A stretch of 64,000 bases of DNA from Calycina herbarum (Eukaryota > Ascomycota > Leotiomycetes > Helotiales > Pezizellaceae). The notes under the pieces are model-generated. The model saw only the letters and a list, made by a program, of their open reading frames with translations. It was not told the origin of the DNA and ran no database searches. The stretch covers positions 124,001 to 188,000 of the forward strand of contig LLEY01000030.1 of the NCBI GenBank assembly GCA_001414485.1, written 5' to 3'. Shown piece after piece: positions 47,685-60,467 of this stretch (position 1 is its first letter; the number at the start of each line of letters is the position of its first letter). The position numbers and the translations under genes were made by a program.

Positions 47685-49972
47685 ATGGCGACAGATACTA
47701 TGTGCCGCCCTGATGTCAAGGAAAACACTCCTCTCACGCCTCGCGCAACGAGCCATAGCCCTGAACGGATTGGCTATGGTAACTATCCTGCCGAATCAGC
47801 TCATCACTCGGACTTCTGGAGCAAACCTGCGGAGCATCTACCATCCTTGAGAGATACACCCAAGCTGGAGGCCAAGCCAGGCGTCGACGGCTTTCTAGTA
47901 GATAACAAGTCTTTGTACGGAATTGTTCCAAATGACTCAGACAATAGACTACCAACTACTGGACTCCCAACTCGTCGAACCATCGCGGTGCCTAGCCTAG
48001 ATAAAGAGAGCCAGCAACCCGCCTTGCAAAGATCGGACTCTGATATCAACCGTCTTGCCAACAACCTCGATAACCTTACCATTGAAAAGCGCAACACTCC
48101 CAGCCCTGAGGCCCCGATAGGAAAGATCAAAGCTCTTAATACGATCAACACTCGATTTACTCGATTCGCCTCCAACAACGAACACATGAAGCATGGTCCC
48201 AGCAGAAATCCTTCCTGGACGGCCACCGCGGTCAGTCCCAAGGCCAAAATCGAGGAGTCTCTTATCAAAATCATGCAGTTTGTCAATAGCGTCAAAGCGA
48301 TTTCCACCAACACCGATACCTTCCGCGAGAAGACGTTCAAGCTCTTCCTAGATGCCAATAAGGAGATTGTGCGCACTTGGAACAATATCCACAATGAGGC
48401 TTTCAAGAGCCGTCCTTATCCTGCTGTTCTGAGCGAGGCTACACATGGTATGGATGCTATTGTTCAGAAATGGGATCAGAAGACTATTGATGAGTGGATT
48501 GTTGGGCAGTCTATGAATTTGGTTGCGCTGGATTTGACTTTTGGGAAGGAGTGGGAACGGTTGACTGGGAATGATCTTGGTGTTGCGGAATATGCGAGGA
48601 AGCAGGGTGCGGAGGAGAAATCGGCTTTGGAGAAGTCTGTGGAGAGTTTTGAGGAGATGGAGTTTATTCCGTTCAAGACAGTCATGGAAAAGAACAATGG
48701 GAAGGGAGCCGAGAAGGACAATGGGGGTGGATCGGAAGCAACAATTGGTAAGAGTCATCGAGATCTTCACTTCTGGATTTCTACTATGCGCGCAGAACAA
48801 TATGAAGCTGATGACTGAGTTACAGGCTCTCCAGGCAAATCTTCCAACGCAACTCCATCCATTGAAGATCCGCAACCAAGAATTCTGTCTAAATCTTTTC
48901 AATTCCCAACCACCAAACCCAACGTCCTACCAAGCGTTGAAGAACAACCTGATACTCCCACTGATATTGCCAACTCACCTCAGCTATTCATCGACGAAGA
49001 CACACAAATCTACGAGCGACTCGACAATATTGAACGCATCTTGAAACAACTTCCTATTCAATCAATCAACGAGGCAATCGAGATGCAGAAGCTCCTGCTC
49101 CCTGCTATCTACGATGGCATCTTCGGCGAGTGGGACAAAGTTAATCCTGACCAAAACTCGGACAGACGAGCGCAGGCTAAGCGTACCGGTTTGTTGATGC
49201 TGTCGAAATATATGCAGGAGTGGAAGGAAGGATGGAAGGAGGGTTATGGTCAGAAGATTGATGGGTTGGATTGTGCTGGTAAGTTCTTCCCTTTTCGCTC
49301 TCGCACCTTTCAGGGCTTCCTTGAAATTTCAATGCTTCTTGCATAACAATAATAAACTAACATCCTCCCCCCACAGTCCGTGGCAAAAGATCCGACCCCT
49401 CAACGAGTCTCCTAACAACATGCACCCGCATCGAAACATCCCTCTCCTCCCTAACAACCCTAACCACCGACCTCACCACCACTCAGAAGTCCACTCCCCC
49501 TCCCTTGATCACCACGACCGAAACCACCGAATTAGAATCCGAAAACTCCAACCTCCACGCCGAGCTCTCAAAGCTCCAAGCCCTCCTCACACTCGCCACC
49601 CAACACAACGCACAAGAAACCCTCCGTCTCGAGAACGAAAAGTTGAAGAACGAGATTGGGGGATTGAAGAAAGGCTTGGATGCTGTGCTTTTCACGTTGG
49701 CGGAGAAGGAAGGCAAGGAGGGGGATAAGGATTGGGTTGAGGAGGCTTGGGACGAGGTTTATGAGGGGTTTTGGCCGCAGGGTGGGGTGGATGAGAAGAA
49801 GGAGGAGAGTGTTGGTAGGAAGATTATTGTGCCTCGGGAGGAGAGTGGTGATAAGGTGGAGGGTGATATACCGGAAACTGATGAGTTACTTGAGAAGGTT
49901 GGCGAGGTTGGTGATCAAGCTGGACGTGGAGGAGGTGGTGGAACGGGAACGGGAAGCTGTGTGGTCATGTAA
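47685..49972 (+). CDS. Coiled-coil protein with C-terminal CAAX box
   Basis: Three exons (47685-48747, 48826-49278, 49377-49972) with introns of 78 and 98 bp give 703 residues. The N-terminal 200 residues are polar and disordered. A helical middle part follows (about 185-330, IMQFVNSVKAISTNTDTF, then WNNIHNEAF, YPAVLSEATHGMDAIVQKW). A second conserved-looking block at 400-505 contains DEDTQIYERLDNIERILKQL and LLLPAIYDGIFGEWDKV. A coiled coil occurs at about 555-605 (ELESENSNLHAELSKLQALL). The protein ends GTGTGSCVVM: the last four residues CVVM form a CAAX box, with Met favouring farnesylation, after a Gly-rich spacer. A membrane-attached scaffold is inferred. I do not recognise the family. 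Confidence 0.75.
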
Positions 49973-51927
49973 TTGGCTTTGTCGTGGTGGATCTTGCTTT
50001 TGCGCGGGGTACGACTTGACGACACTGGATGACTGACGACTGATGGCTCATGGATTACTCTTCTCTTTTCTTTTGCGGATTTGCGGCTTTATGAGGGCAT
50101 TTGGCTTTTAGGCATATGGATTTGCAGGAAACACTTCGAGCAGGACCTTGGCTGTGGCTTTGTGATACTCTATTCCTCTGCGATTGGTTGGCAGGGTGTG
50201 GTGGTCTTTGCGAGTATGCTCTTTAGCGGTGGAGTTAATGATTTTGCGGTAATTTGTTCATAGCATGAACGAAAGCTTTCGCATATCTCTCTTTTTCTTT
50301 CCAGCTCAAGTACCAACAATCATTGGGGCAGATAAAACCCTCACTTGGAATTCTCTGTTGAGTCGCTACGTGAAATTATAACATGGAACTTGGCTGAAGG
50401 TTAGCTGTGTTTCATTTTGTTTCGACGTGTCCATTAAGCGAAAGTGGGAACACGAAAATTACCACCGAAAAGTATCTTCCCAAGGTATCTGTATCGAGGA
50501 AATCGAGGTATCAAGGGGAGATTTGTGAGAGTGACTAAAATGAAGTGTTGGTGCAAAGGTGGAGGGTGCCCCAAACCCCAACCTCAACCCCAACCCTTAA
50601 TTGTCACTGGGTCACTTAGGAAAGGGTCACTTGGATTAGAATTCTTGATTGCATCATTTACATCACGTATCGTTTGTTGCTTGTCTTTCTTGCCACTGCT
50701 TGAGCAAGAATTTATATCTTTGGGGGTCATGAACTCTTGAAGTCTTCAAGAAGTGAGGTTTACGATGGCATCATCAGAGCCTTGTGCGGGGTGAAGGCTA
50801 CAATAAGAGCCTTATGTCTTGGTATTATTTAGCTACCAGCGGCCGTGAAAGTCTTGGGTATAGTTATTCGGTTTATAAAATTTTCCCTTGGTTCTTGGGA
50901 AAAGAAAAGGTAAGACTGAAGTAAGATTGAAGGGAGTAAACTTGTGTAGAAAGACTTGCGTCTGAATTCATCTTCAACTCTGAACGAATTCTTTTTCGAC
51001 ACAAAGTTCCGTCTCGAAACAAGTATTTTTCAGATGATCAAGTTACTTTTGATCTAAGCTTTTCTATTCAATGGTCTATTGAAAGTAGCTTCTTTTCTAA
51101 CAGTAAAATAGATCCAAACCAAGTGCCGTCTTGAACGAAGTATGTTCAGATAATGAAGTTGTAATCCGGTCAGTGAATAAGAACTCCACGAGAGTGGTTT
51201 CAGTGTCGCTTTGGCGGAACAATTTCCTGCGGGGGCTAACTGAGATGGAAAGCACGCTGAAATTAACGAGTACTCCTTTACGGGAGTTGGACGTTCGTGC
51301 GGGGGTATTTATACATATTAAAATTGGCTGACGTGAATCGTGCTGTTGCGAACGAACCCCTGAAATTCGAATTCTTTTCACTGCAAAGTTCATTTTATAT
51401 GAAAACCACCTTGCAAGTTTTCAATCTTACTTTTTGGTATTAGAACGCGCTTCAAGAAAAGAGCAAGCTCGCGGTGGACAAAAGAGGTTGCTGCATAATT
51501 TAGCATCCCTACTAAACCGCACTCTGAAAAAAACAGCAATATCTCGTAAAAATATGACAAAAATATGAGTACCCAGATGCACATGATTCTACTCTACTCG
51601 TTCCTAGAGCGTTCAAAGTTTTCATTTTATTTGCGCTGAGCTGTAGGTGTGGGTACTCGTGTAGATTGAAGCGAGGCAATCAACAAAATCAGACACATAC
51701 TCCTTTAGGCTTAGCTCGGATCCGATGAAGAGTGAAAGTGCTTGGTGAGCGCACTTAAATCCGGCGCTAAGAGATTTCTACACTATTTCGCCCACGCGTC
51801 CCTGGCACGTTTTGATAGAGCTAAACTCCGACTCGATCACGTACCGAGTTTCGGGTCTTCAACATCCCGCCCTTGTCGCTCTTGTGTATAATTAAATAGG
51901 TACAACGACCGATTTCACTCTCTCAAT
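49973..51927. other. Intergenic region
   Basis: This 2.0-kb stretch has no supported gene. The plus frame 50444-50740 contains a CCCCAA-rich run (50573-50600) encoding PQPQPQP and lacks start context or domain. It probably includes the promoter of the gene at 51928. Confidence 0.45.
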
Positions 51928-53561
51928 ATGACGAACTCAGCTGCGGGTCCGTCAAAGCCTGATGAGCCTAGTGCAAAGACTGGAAAGACTTCATCAAGTA
52001 TGTGTTCCAACCTCCTCCCAATCGGCGAGACTTCACCTTCTCCACCCCAAAGCAATGATTTCCTCTGGATCGGACATGATACTAACGCGTACAATCAGTC
52101 GCTGGTGTCCTCTCTTCACTTAGGTGCTTCTCCAGTTTGGAAAACATCAAGCCTCATTTCGACTTGTCCCGTCGTCGCGCTCCTGAAAAGAGAAGAGGCC
52201 CAAAGGCTGGAACAATGGCTGGAACAATGGCTGGAACAATGGCTGAACGTCGCTTTCCTGTTGTACCAAACAACACTGAAAGTCGATTTAGCACCACACG
52301 TTCCATGATGATGTCTGATTTTTCCGAAAGTCACTCTCAAGCTGGAACCTACACCGTGACTGTGACTGCTGGCGGGCACACAAAGATGAATTCAAACGCG
52401 TCCTTAATCGACCTCAGCTCTCACCGTGTTAGCAGCGCGACAGTTTTAACTGGCGAAGGAAGACGCACCTTGAGAAGTACAAGAAGCACTCTTGATTTTC
52501 TGTATGTGTTCACTTAGCAATCTGACATTTTCCCCAACTTCCTTGCCCCTTTATGATCCTGGATACGATTCACCTCTTCACAGCTAACTTGGTACTGCAG
52601 TCCAAGCCCAATAACCCCTGAAGAGGCTGTTGCACCTGATTTTCCAAAGACCACCGTCATCCAACCTCCACCACAAGCAAAAGTCACTGAGACCAAGTCA
52701 CGAAGCTCCTCTTTCACTCATGTAGCTGGACCCTCAAAGACCAATGTTGAATCCGTCGGTTCCACACCAGCTCCAACTATCACTACACCCGCAACACCCG
52801 CAACACCCGCAACACCCGCAACACCAGTTCTCCCTGAACTCCCTCCCAAGGTCTTTTTCAAGCACCCAAACGCCTCCACCCTCACTTTGACAAAGTCATC
52901 GACCGTCACGAAGATCGCTAATTTCATAACCATGGAACCAAATAACCCACCAGCGGCCGCTGTCGAACTCACACCATTGTCAACTCTCATCACACAATCC
53001 CGCAATGATCTTCGAACACTCCGATCCATGAACGCCAAGTCCCCACTCCCAACTCCAAACGGAGTGGCCACCGCAACCCCACCACCCTCCAATCCTCTCG
53101 CTGGCATGGGAAAAGCATTGTTGAAAACCATGTCCTCAGTTGGAAATCTACGAGGAGCCTTTCGAGATTCGAATGAAGAAAATGTACCATCCGGAAGTCA
53201 AGATACTGAAGTCAACGAGCCAGAAAAGGAGGTAGATTACGATAAGATTGAAGCAAACTTGGACCGATTCGAAGATTTGTACGAGGCGTTTTTGAGCTTG
53301 TCAAATGCTGATGGGGAGCAAAATGAAGGTATGTCCTCCCCTTTCCTTCCCTTTTGGTTTTCTATGTGAGCTTTTGGGTTTTTTGGATGCTGATAGAAAG
53401 GTGTAGAAGTTCATCTCCTTACTGTAGTAACAAAGCGTGGTGAGGTTGTTCGTGGTGTTCGTCAGGCTGGCGGTATCAAGGGCAACAAGATTCCTGAGAG
53501 AGATGTTGTTCCCCTTACTCCACGCCCTGCTCCACGCCCTGCTACTGATTGTGGTATTTGA
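51928..53561 (+). CDS. Hypothetical Ser/Thr/Pro-rich protein
   Basis: Four exons (51928-51997, 52099-52501, 52601-53328, 53407-53561) with introns of 101, 99 and 78 bp give 451 residues; all junctions keep frame. The protein is polar and mostly disordered. Notable segments are a basic RRRAPEKRRGPK near residue 45, a 12-bp DNA repeat encoding GTMA three times, an ACACCCGCA repeat encoding TPATPATPATP around 52785-52820, and a helical piece with ITQSRNDLRTLRSMNAKSPL. Near the end is an acidic helix (DYDKIEANLDRFEDLYEAFL) and a basic C-terminus (TKRGEVVRGVRQAGGIKGNK). No known domain is recognised, so no function is offered. Confidence 0.65.
52210..52248 (+). repeat. 12-bp tandem repeat encoding GTMA
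   Basis: The unit AATGGCTGGAAC is repeated about three times in exon 2 of the 451-residue hypothetical gene, adding four residues per copy without changing frame. Confidence 0.75.
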
Positions 53562-54564
53562 TTTGTGGCGTTTAGGTATTTGAAGATCAAGATTTGCAAA
53601 AGGAAAATGGCGAAAAGGCCTGTATGGACATTTGAGTATTTGATTCGCGAAAGGGAACCGGCAATTGGCTTCGCTGTATGGAAAGAATATGAGGGTTCCT
53701 GTTTTGATAGCAGGATAGCAAGATTGCCGGATGTCGAACTGGCAAGATACAGTAGCAAAATAAAGTAAAATGAAATTGTTCGATTTTAAAGCTGTGGGCT
53801 GAAGATGTTCATTTGTGAAAACATTTCAATATATATTTCTTTGCTCTCGGGCCTTCGACTTTGAAGGCATTTCGTTCGTTGACTTCAATGTTTGGCAGAG
53901 CTTACTTTCTTAAAGAGTGTTTTCTAGTACAGAAAGAATTGCTTACATTTCAACAATTCTCCCACGTAATTCTTCGTGTTACTTCTGTCATGTCATCATT
54001 CAATGCTGCCCATTCTCAAGATACATCTCGATGTTTTGTTTTGTTTATCTTCCTTCCAAGCGAGCCTGTGATTGTCGAAAGTTCAAGATATAGAGATAAC
54101 CGTCTCGGTCAAGGAAATATTGAGCAAAAAAATACAATTAACTCGAGCTCTTTCGATATCCAGAGTTCTTCACTACTCATCGAATTTTGTGTTCGTTGGT
54201 GTACCGGTACTTGGTTGCCGCCAAGATGGTAATTACAAGGGTGTGTCTTGGCGTTATTTTGACAAGGGGGTCTGTCACCTCAACATCAATCATCAACCGC
54301 AACAATAAGTCTCAACCTAAGTAGGCTTCAGTCTCTCTCTCTGCAATTGTTTCTTGTGGTAAGGCTCACTTTCGAGTGGCAATGAGGCTTATCGCGATGT
54401 GCAAATCAGCCGTTGCGTTTCCATTTTTGCTTTTTCCTCGTCTTACTTGGGCGTCCAATCACAATGATGGGAAATACTAGGCAGCGTCCAAAATTCCAAT
54501 CTCGAGGTGGTCAGCATGAAGGTAACAATTGTTTTAAGGCGATGACAATACTAGTCGATTGAAG
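53562..54564. other. Intergenic region
   Basis: This 1.0-kb stretch lies between two genes on the same strand and contains the presumed promoter of the protease-like gene. The plus frame 53861-54232 lacks a domain. Nothing else is seen. Confidence 0.45.
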
Positions 54565-56942
54565 ATGGAACTCGCGAGAGACTCGTTGATGCCTAGGAGC
54601 ACGGTACATTGGATCAAATGGCCAAAAATTCCGCAAACAAAAATCGGCAAGGCTGGGGAACGGAATGCTGAGAGAAAGCCTCCTCGAAAGGACGATACAC
54701 CAGAGGAGCAGCCCACGAGGATACCAAAAGGCTGTGATGTTATCAAATCTGGAGTCGAGATTAGGAATTTGGAGACGGCGGTCCACGAGGTGACTCCTTC
54801 GAGTCCAGCGATCAGCCATCCTGATATAGGGATTGCGGAAGGGACCTTGTCACCGGAATCACAGAAAAGCCAGACTGGAGTAGAGGTTGAAGAACATAAC
54901 AAGAATTCGGAAAATATAAACAGTTCAACCACTGAGAGCCCTTTACCTCAGGCGGAACTGAAAATTGCCGAGCAATCCACGACGCCACAGTCTTCTCGAT
55001 TTATGGACCGAAAACAACTTATTGCTCGACTCAAGCTCAAGGCACCAACATGGCCCAATCCTGAGCTCTCACTCGGAACAAAATGTAACTCTCTAGGCGG
55101 CAATGAGTGTTGGGTTGCTGTTGGTCCTGCCCAGGAGCTCTTTACACAGGTGGCTAACAAAATCGCTGAACTTCTTGATAATCGCGTGGATGAACTCGAA
55201 GAAGGTGAGTCTGTTGCTGGAAACGTTCTTACATTCGGCATGTATATGATGGGTAGTCGACCGAACAATGCTCGCCCGACGCTTATTTTCACCTGTCAAA
55301 GTGTCAACCCGAGAAAGAGAGCGATCAAGTATGTCAAGCAAAGCGGGATCCTGAAGGGACATCCAAAAATTCTGCTAGCCCAGAGTTCAATGTGTCCCTT
55401 GGCTGCTGGAAGAGGATATTTGCGACTTCTTTCTACTTCTTCCAGACGTACCGACTCCGATGAGTCAGGGTTATTGATAAGTCTCTCCTTCAAAAGGGAA
55501 CTTCATGTTGAACAAAGTCCGGACCCAGTTCCGGCTTCCGGAGGAACCGGAGGAGGTCTTTCACTTGGCGAAAATATTGCAATTGGTATATCAACACCGG
55601 TGGGGGTCTTCCTAATTATTGGTGTTCTGGTGTTTTTCTTTCGCAGGCGCCGCCAAAAATTCGCAACAGTCAATCGAGATCCCATTAGCGAAGCACCCCA
55701 GGTTTCGATGATTGTTCAGTCAACTTCCATGGGACATCCTCAGATTCCGATAACAAATGTTGGTTTGTCTTTTATTCCACAGAGCGCCAGTCTATCCCAA
55801 CCTCCTTCGCGAACCCAGGAGTACGTTCCAGAAAGTGATGTGGACATAATTACTACATTTCCGTCTATTGAACCAGTGCCTCTAAAATTGAATCATACTT
55901 CTACTTCACACCATCAGATGAGAGATCCCGAAAAGGAATGGACACTGAATCTAAGGGACAAGAACCGTTCTGTTATGCCTGCTCCCCCTGGCCACTACTA
56001 TCGCGGGATTCCTATTCACTTTGAAAGACACAGGAGGGCTACCATTGGCGGTTTTATACAGTCTAGGGGACACTATTTTGGATTGACAGTCGGTCATGTT
56101 TTGGAACCAAGCTTTTACACAAGTTCAAATCCCCAAAACCCAATATATGAAGACTTTGCCTTCGACCATGACGACGAAGACGGGAACGAAGCGGAAGAGA
56201 CTGACGTCAACGTCACTAGCGAAGGTAATTCTTTGCAGATACGCACCGTTTTTTTTTGTTTCTGTCTTGAGACCGAGGCTAATTATGTCTAGCAAGCATT
56301 TCCTCCGTCTCCTCGCCCGCCCAATATATATCAACAGATTCCACGAGTTCTCAATTAAAGAATGTGAATTACCCAAATGAACCTGGCTTGACTTGCCGTC
56401 TCGAATCCACCCGGACATTTGATAAGGATTCTTCTCTATTAGTTACTTTAAACCAAATCGCGTTTTCCTCGGTTACGACAACAACCCTTGGTCTTGATTG
56501 GGCTTTGATCAGATATACCGATATCAGCGATTTCCAAATTCTTAACCAGTCAACACAAACTCGCCCCATAGCAGTGAAAGTCGCCGAAAATAACTCAATT
56601 GTTGTACCACTGGGTGGTCGTCTTGCAAAGGGAAAAATCTCATCAACAACATCCATGATAAAATTGTCATCTCTTAGCAAGTTCCAGGAAGTTTGGACCG
56701 TAGATCTTGACAGACCGTCGGGTGAGTCCCCCGTGATACAGGGACCTTCTGTCTTCTAACTGCAATAAATAGCGGAAGGTGATTCAGGGTCGTGGGTTGT
56801 TGATGCTAATGATGGTACCTTATATGGGCACATAGTTGCTGGTGTTCCGGGTGTGAAAACTGTCTATATTATTCCTGCGTACAAGGTTGTTCGGAACATT
56901 GAACAGGTTCTGGGAAGGAAAATTGAGGTTAAATGGCTTTAG
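54565..56942 (+). CDS. Single-pass membrane protein with trypsin-like serine protease domain
   Basis: Three exons (54565-56224, 56293-56721, 56773-56942) with introns of 68 and 51 bp give 752 residues. The first 150 residues are polar. Residues about 150-300 form a conserved-looking block (PTLIFTCQSVNPRKRAIKYV, then SGILKGHPKILLAQSS). A Gly-rich hinge leads to one membrane segment at about 343-361 (GVFLIIGVLVFFF), followed by a stop-transfer RRRRQK that suggests the C-terminal part is cytosolic. That part has a divergent chymotrypsin-fold triad: His511 in GLTVGHV, Asp622 in GLDWALI, and Ser701 in EGDSGSWV; the last intron joins the Ser motif in frame. YGHIVAG and VYIIPAYKV after the Ser resemble a protease-like domain found in many fungal proteins of unknown role. 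No signal peptide is visible. Activity is plausible but unproven. Confidence 0.75.
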
Positions 56943-57273
56943 GAGTGCGATACCTAAAGGCCCTGTAAATCTTTTGTACTCTTAATTTTAGTGCAAAATT
57001 TTTCAACAAACTTTGACACAGCCTTGCTCTCAGCACACTTATGAGATTCTAAAAATAGCGTGGTCACATGTCTTGAGGCTTTCACAGCCTTATTTACTTT
57101 TTCGTTCTCAAAAGCCTTAGAGCACAACTCATAATCTTCATAAATTGATGTTCAAGTTTTACTCAGTGAGCAACAGTGTTACTTCTGTCTAATTTGTTAA
57201 TTTGTCGTGACGCACTATCAAAAATTCCTCCTTATTTATTCTATCAAGCCACAACGGAAGTCGGGGAGGGGAC
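56943..57273. other. Short intergenic spacer
   Basis: This 331-bp spacer separates two same-strand genes and probably holds the terminator of the first and the promoter of the second. No other element is seen. Confidence 0.5.
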
Positions 57274-58342
57274 ATGCACCAACTCTCGCCAATCACATCA
57301 CCCGTCTTTCAGAGGACAGAGGTTCTATCTCACTTCTTCGACTTGGATCCAGGCATATCGATCTCAGATTCGAGTTATTTCGCTTATTTCGAGAGACAAC
57401 TTCGACTAGCTGGTCAAACCGAAAATTCTGGAGATGAGATATGCACACCTAACAATAGCATTTTCATCCTACAACGACTGAAGTCTGGTTTGGCAAGAAA
57501 GGATATCAAAAAGGATCTAGCTTCTCTTCTGGGCACAGATGGTACTGAAGAATTTGAAAACTCGCTAGAAAGCTTAATTGATCTTGTCGCACGTCTCTAC
57601 CTCATGGTCCACATAGGCACTATCTCACGAGGTGTAACAGGCCAGAAGGGGGTCATATGGCAGCAAGGAATTCTCGCCGATGCTATCAATAACCATTTTC
57701 GACATCAAACCATCCTCACAGACTCGGTGAAACTCGAACGAACTTTCAATTTGCAATCAATCGACAGGATTGCCGATGTGAGTATCCAATGGACACCAAA
57801 CTTGGCAGATCACCTGAGATTCATCGAGGACGGGAAGAAACCGGTGCTGAATGTCTTTCACTGCGCTGGATTCCTAGAATGGCAGAAAGAGAAGTAAGTC
57901 CCTTCCGACTTCGTTTCTCACACGAGCCAAATCGTTGACCCCAAAAAGCCCTATCTACCCCCCAAACCTCATCCAAGAAACTCTCCTCACTCTCGCCCTC
58001 CTCTTACCAACGCACTCGATCACCTGCCGGAAATGGTATCTCGCCCAAGCAAAGACCCATAACCTCTCTCCCCTCGCTATCGATATTGGACAGCTTAAAC
58101 TCGAAGAACGACAGATCGCTCATTTTCGATACTGGCACGATAGACTCGTGATTTTGAAACAGTATTTTGATGAGTCGAAACCGAGGACTATTAAGCAGTG
58201 GTGGTATGATGATAGGGAGCGAGTGCAGTGGTTTTGGGTTGCTATCGTGCTTGTGGGTGCTACTTTGGTTTTTGGGTTTATACAGTGTTTTGAGGGAGGC
58301 TGGCAAATTTGGAAGGCTTATCATCCTGAAACGGGGAGTTGA
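57274..58342 (+). CDS. Tail-anchored fungal protein of unknown function
   Basis: Two exons (57274-57893 and 57949-58342) with a 55-bp intron (GTAAGT, AAAAAG) give 337 residues. The start MHQLSPITSPVFQRTEVLSH and the end VQWFWVAIVLVGATLVFGF followed by EGGWQIWKAYHP match a widespread family of fungal proteins that I recall as lacking a function; members typically end with a QWWxDRRxxVQW...FW-type anchor. The single hydrophobic helix at about 302-322 lies 15 residues from the C-terminus, so the protein is probably tail-anchored with a large cytosolic head. The head is mostly helical (DIKKDLASLLGTDGTEEFEN, then LIDLVARLYLMVHIGT). It lies 331 bp behind the membrane protease-like gene on the same strand. 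Confidence 0.75.
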
Positions 58343-58567
58343 ATTTTGCTACGTTGGAACCAATGGGGCGATTGTCTAACGTTTTTCTTACTTAATTACG
58401 TATTTCAAACCACTTTTATCACACAGGTTTCGCAACGAGGACAACACAATCTGTTTTACTAGGAAATAACCTTCTCTCCAAATCCCGATACCCAATTGAG
58501 CGAGCACTCCATCAGCAATTTAACCAAACAACAACCCAAACCAACTCGGAAAGAAATGATAAGATAA

Positions 58568-60467
58568 TCAATGAACAACGGGAGTCAACTTAACCATCAA
58601 ACTCGGCTTCTGATAAACAATATAAACCGGTTGCTTATCAGCCCATCCCTTGACATCCTGCTCAACACTAAAATCAAAATTCCAAACCAATCTCGCAAGA
58701 ATGAGTCGCGATCTATACCGATCGTTAGCAGCTCATCTTGCTCATTCGGCAACAAAGCAATTCGAACATAAAAGTTTAAAGAAGAGAAAAAACATACTCA
58801 GCATAAGCCAAACTCCTTCCAATACAATTCCTAGGACCAACACTGAAAGGCTGCATTGCCTTCCTCTTATCATCCGCAAACTCCTCATCTCCCATCCATC
58901 TCTGGGGCAAAAAGTCATACGGCCTTCTAAAATTTAGCTTTGAATGATTTGCACTCCATTGGTTGACAGCAAGCGATACACCTCCAGGTATATAGTCACC
59001 AACGACGACACAACCTCCAGGCGGGGTGATCCTGTTGAAACTGCCTGCAGCGGGAGGGAATAGTCGTAAGGTTTCACTAAGAACTGCTTGCATGAAGGGG
59101 AGTTTTGTAGAAACATTTTGCATGTTGATTTCTGATTCAGATTCAAACGTTGTGCGGTTTTCGGAGCAGAGCCTTGCTCTCATAGAGGGGTTGAGGGAGA
59201 GGAAGTAGATTACTCCAGCGAGGAGAGTTGCTGTTGTTTCTGAACCAGCCGGGATGAAAGCTCCAACTAGTGAGACGAGTTCTTTCCATGTTGGGCCTTC
59301 TGGACAACCAAAGTTCTTTTGTGAAGTGGAAAGACTGTTAATTGTAAGCTTCTTGAAAGCGGTGAGGGTGTTGGTTGTGTAACTTACAAATCGGGATGAG
59401 ACCGAGTGTAATCAAGTCTTTTTCGCAATTTCTCGGAAGTGATTGCTTGATGCTGGTCCATGGTATGCTTCACACTTTTCGTTGCAAAAAGTTTTATCAT
59501 GAGTTTATCGATGCCATAGCGTTTCCAGGAGGTAATGATTTGACTTGATTTCATTGTCGATACGATAGTATCAACCCAGAACTGTATTTGGGTGTTAGGA
59601 CTTTAATTGGGCTTAGGGAACAGGCTTACGTGAGTTTCACAATTCTTAAGACTGTCAAACGACTCTCCAAAAGTCAAGTCGCCTATCTAGGTTTCTTCTG
59701 TCAGCTCGGGAATCTATAATTCTTGCCGAATTGAAAGGATTCGTTCGCTTAGAACCTCCCAAAATGAAAACATACCACATCGAAGGTAGTAAGGTTAAAC
59801 CACTTCACAATATCAAGCGGGCTGTGACAGTTCTCATGCAATCTTTGCATCAAGAAATCGATATGTTTCTTCAAGATCGGTTCTTGCTCTCTGAGAGCTT
59901 TCTCAGAGAACCCCGGGTTCAAATTGCGTCTAAGGTTCAACCCAGTTATCACCTTTTTCTTTGTTATTCTGCAGGATTTCACATACCTGATTCGCGCGTG
60001 AGCAGCATGGTCGGTTGACCAGAATTTCGACTCTGGTCCTCTATCATCGGGAGGATCGACAACTTGATTCTCGTCCCTATCCATCTCTGAATTCCTGGAA
60101 CCGGATTTTCGTTCGTAGATGTCCGCCCATGCTTCTTCCAAGATATATGAGAGATCGTTGGGAGATAATCGGACGATGGGTCCGTACTTCTCGTGTATCT
60201 CATGGGTTCGATATGGGAGGGTGCCTTTCATGAGATGGTAGGTGTTGGGGAGAGTGCTGATTCGCCATAATAGTGGGCCAGGGTATTTGGATAGAGGATG
60301 GAAGAAGGCTCTGTAGATAGAGCGTGAAATGAAGTATACTAAGTTCTAGGAAGAGGAGCTGTAAGCAAGGTCTCTCTGCGATCGCATGAGGGAAGGCTTA
60401 CCAATACAAGGAAGATGCTGATCAGCAATTGAGGTGTTGCTGGTGGCACCTTCGCAAGAGCTGCCAT
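58568..60467 (-). CDS. Cytochrome P450 monooxygenase
   Basis: Seven exons (60467-60402, 60345-59987, 59929-59776, 59686-59630, 59581-59388, 59334-58798, 58712-58568) with introns of 48-89 bp give 503 residues, and every junction keeps frame. An N-terminal membrane anchor (LLISIFLVLNLVYFI) is followed by the hinge KYPGPLLWR. Class-defining motifs are the I-helix AGSETT (306-311), the K-helix SETLRL with Glu364 and Arg367, FLPQRW, and the haem loop FSVGPRNCIG with Cys447 as axial ligand. The block TFDVIGDLTFGESFDSL resembles fungal CYP65-like enzymes (isotrichodermin C-15 hydroxylase type), but the substrate cannot be read from sequence. It would act on the ER membrane with a P450 reductase. 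No other secondary-metabolism genes adjoin it. Confidence 0.9.
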
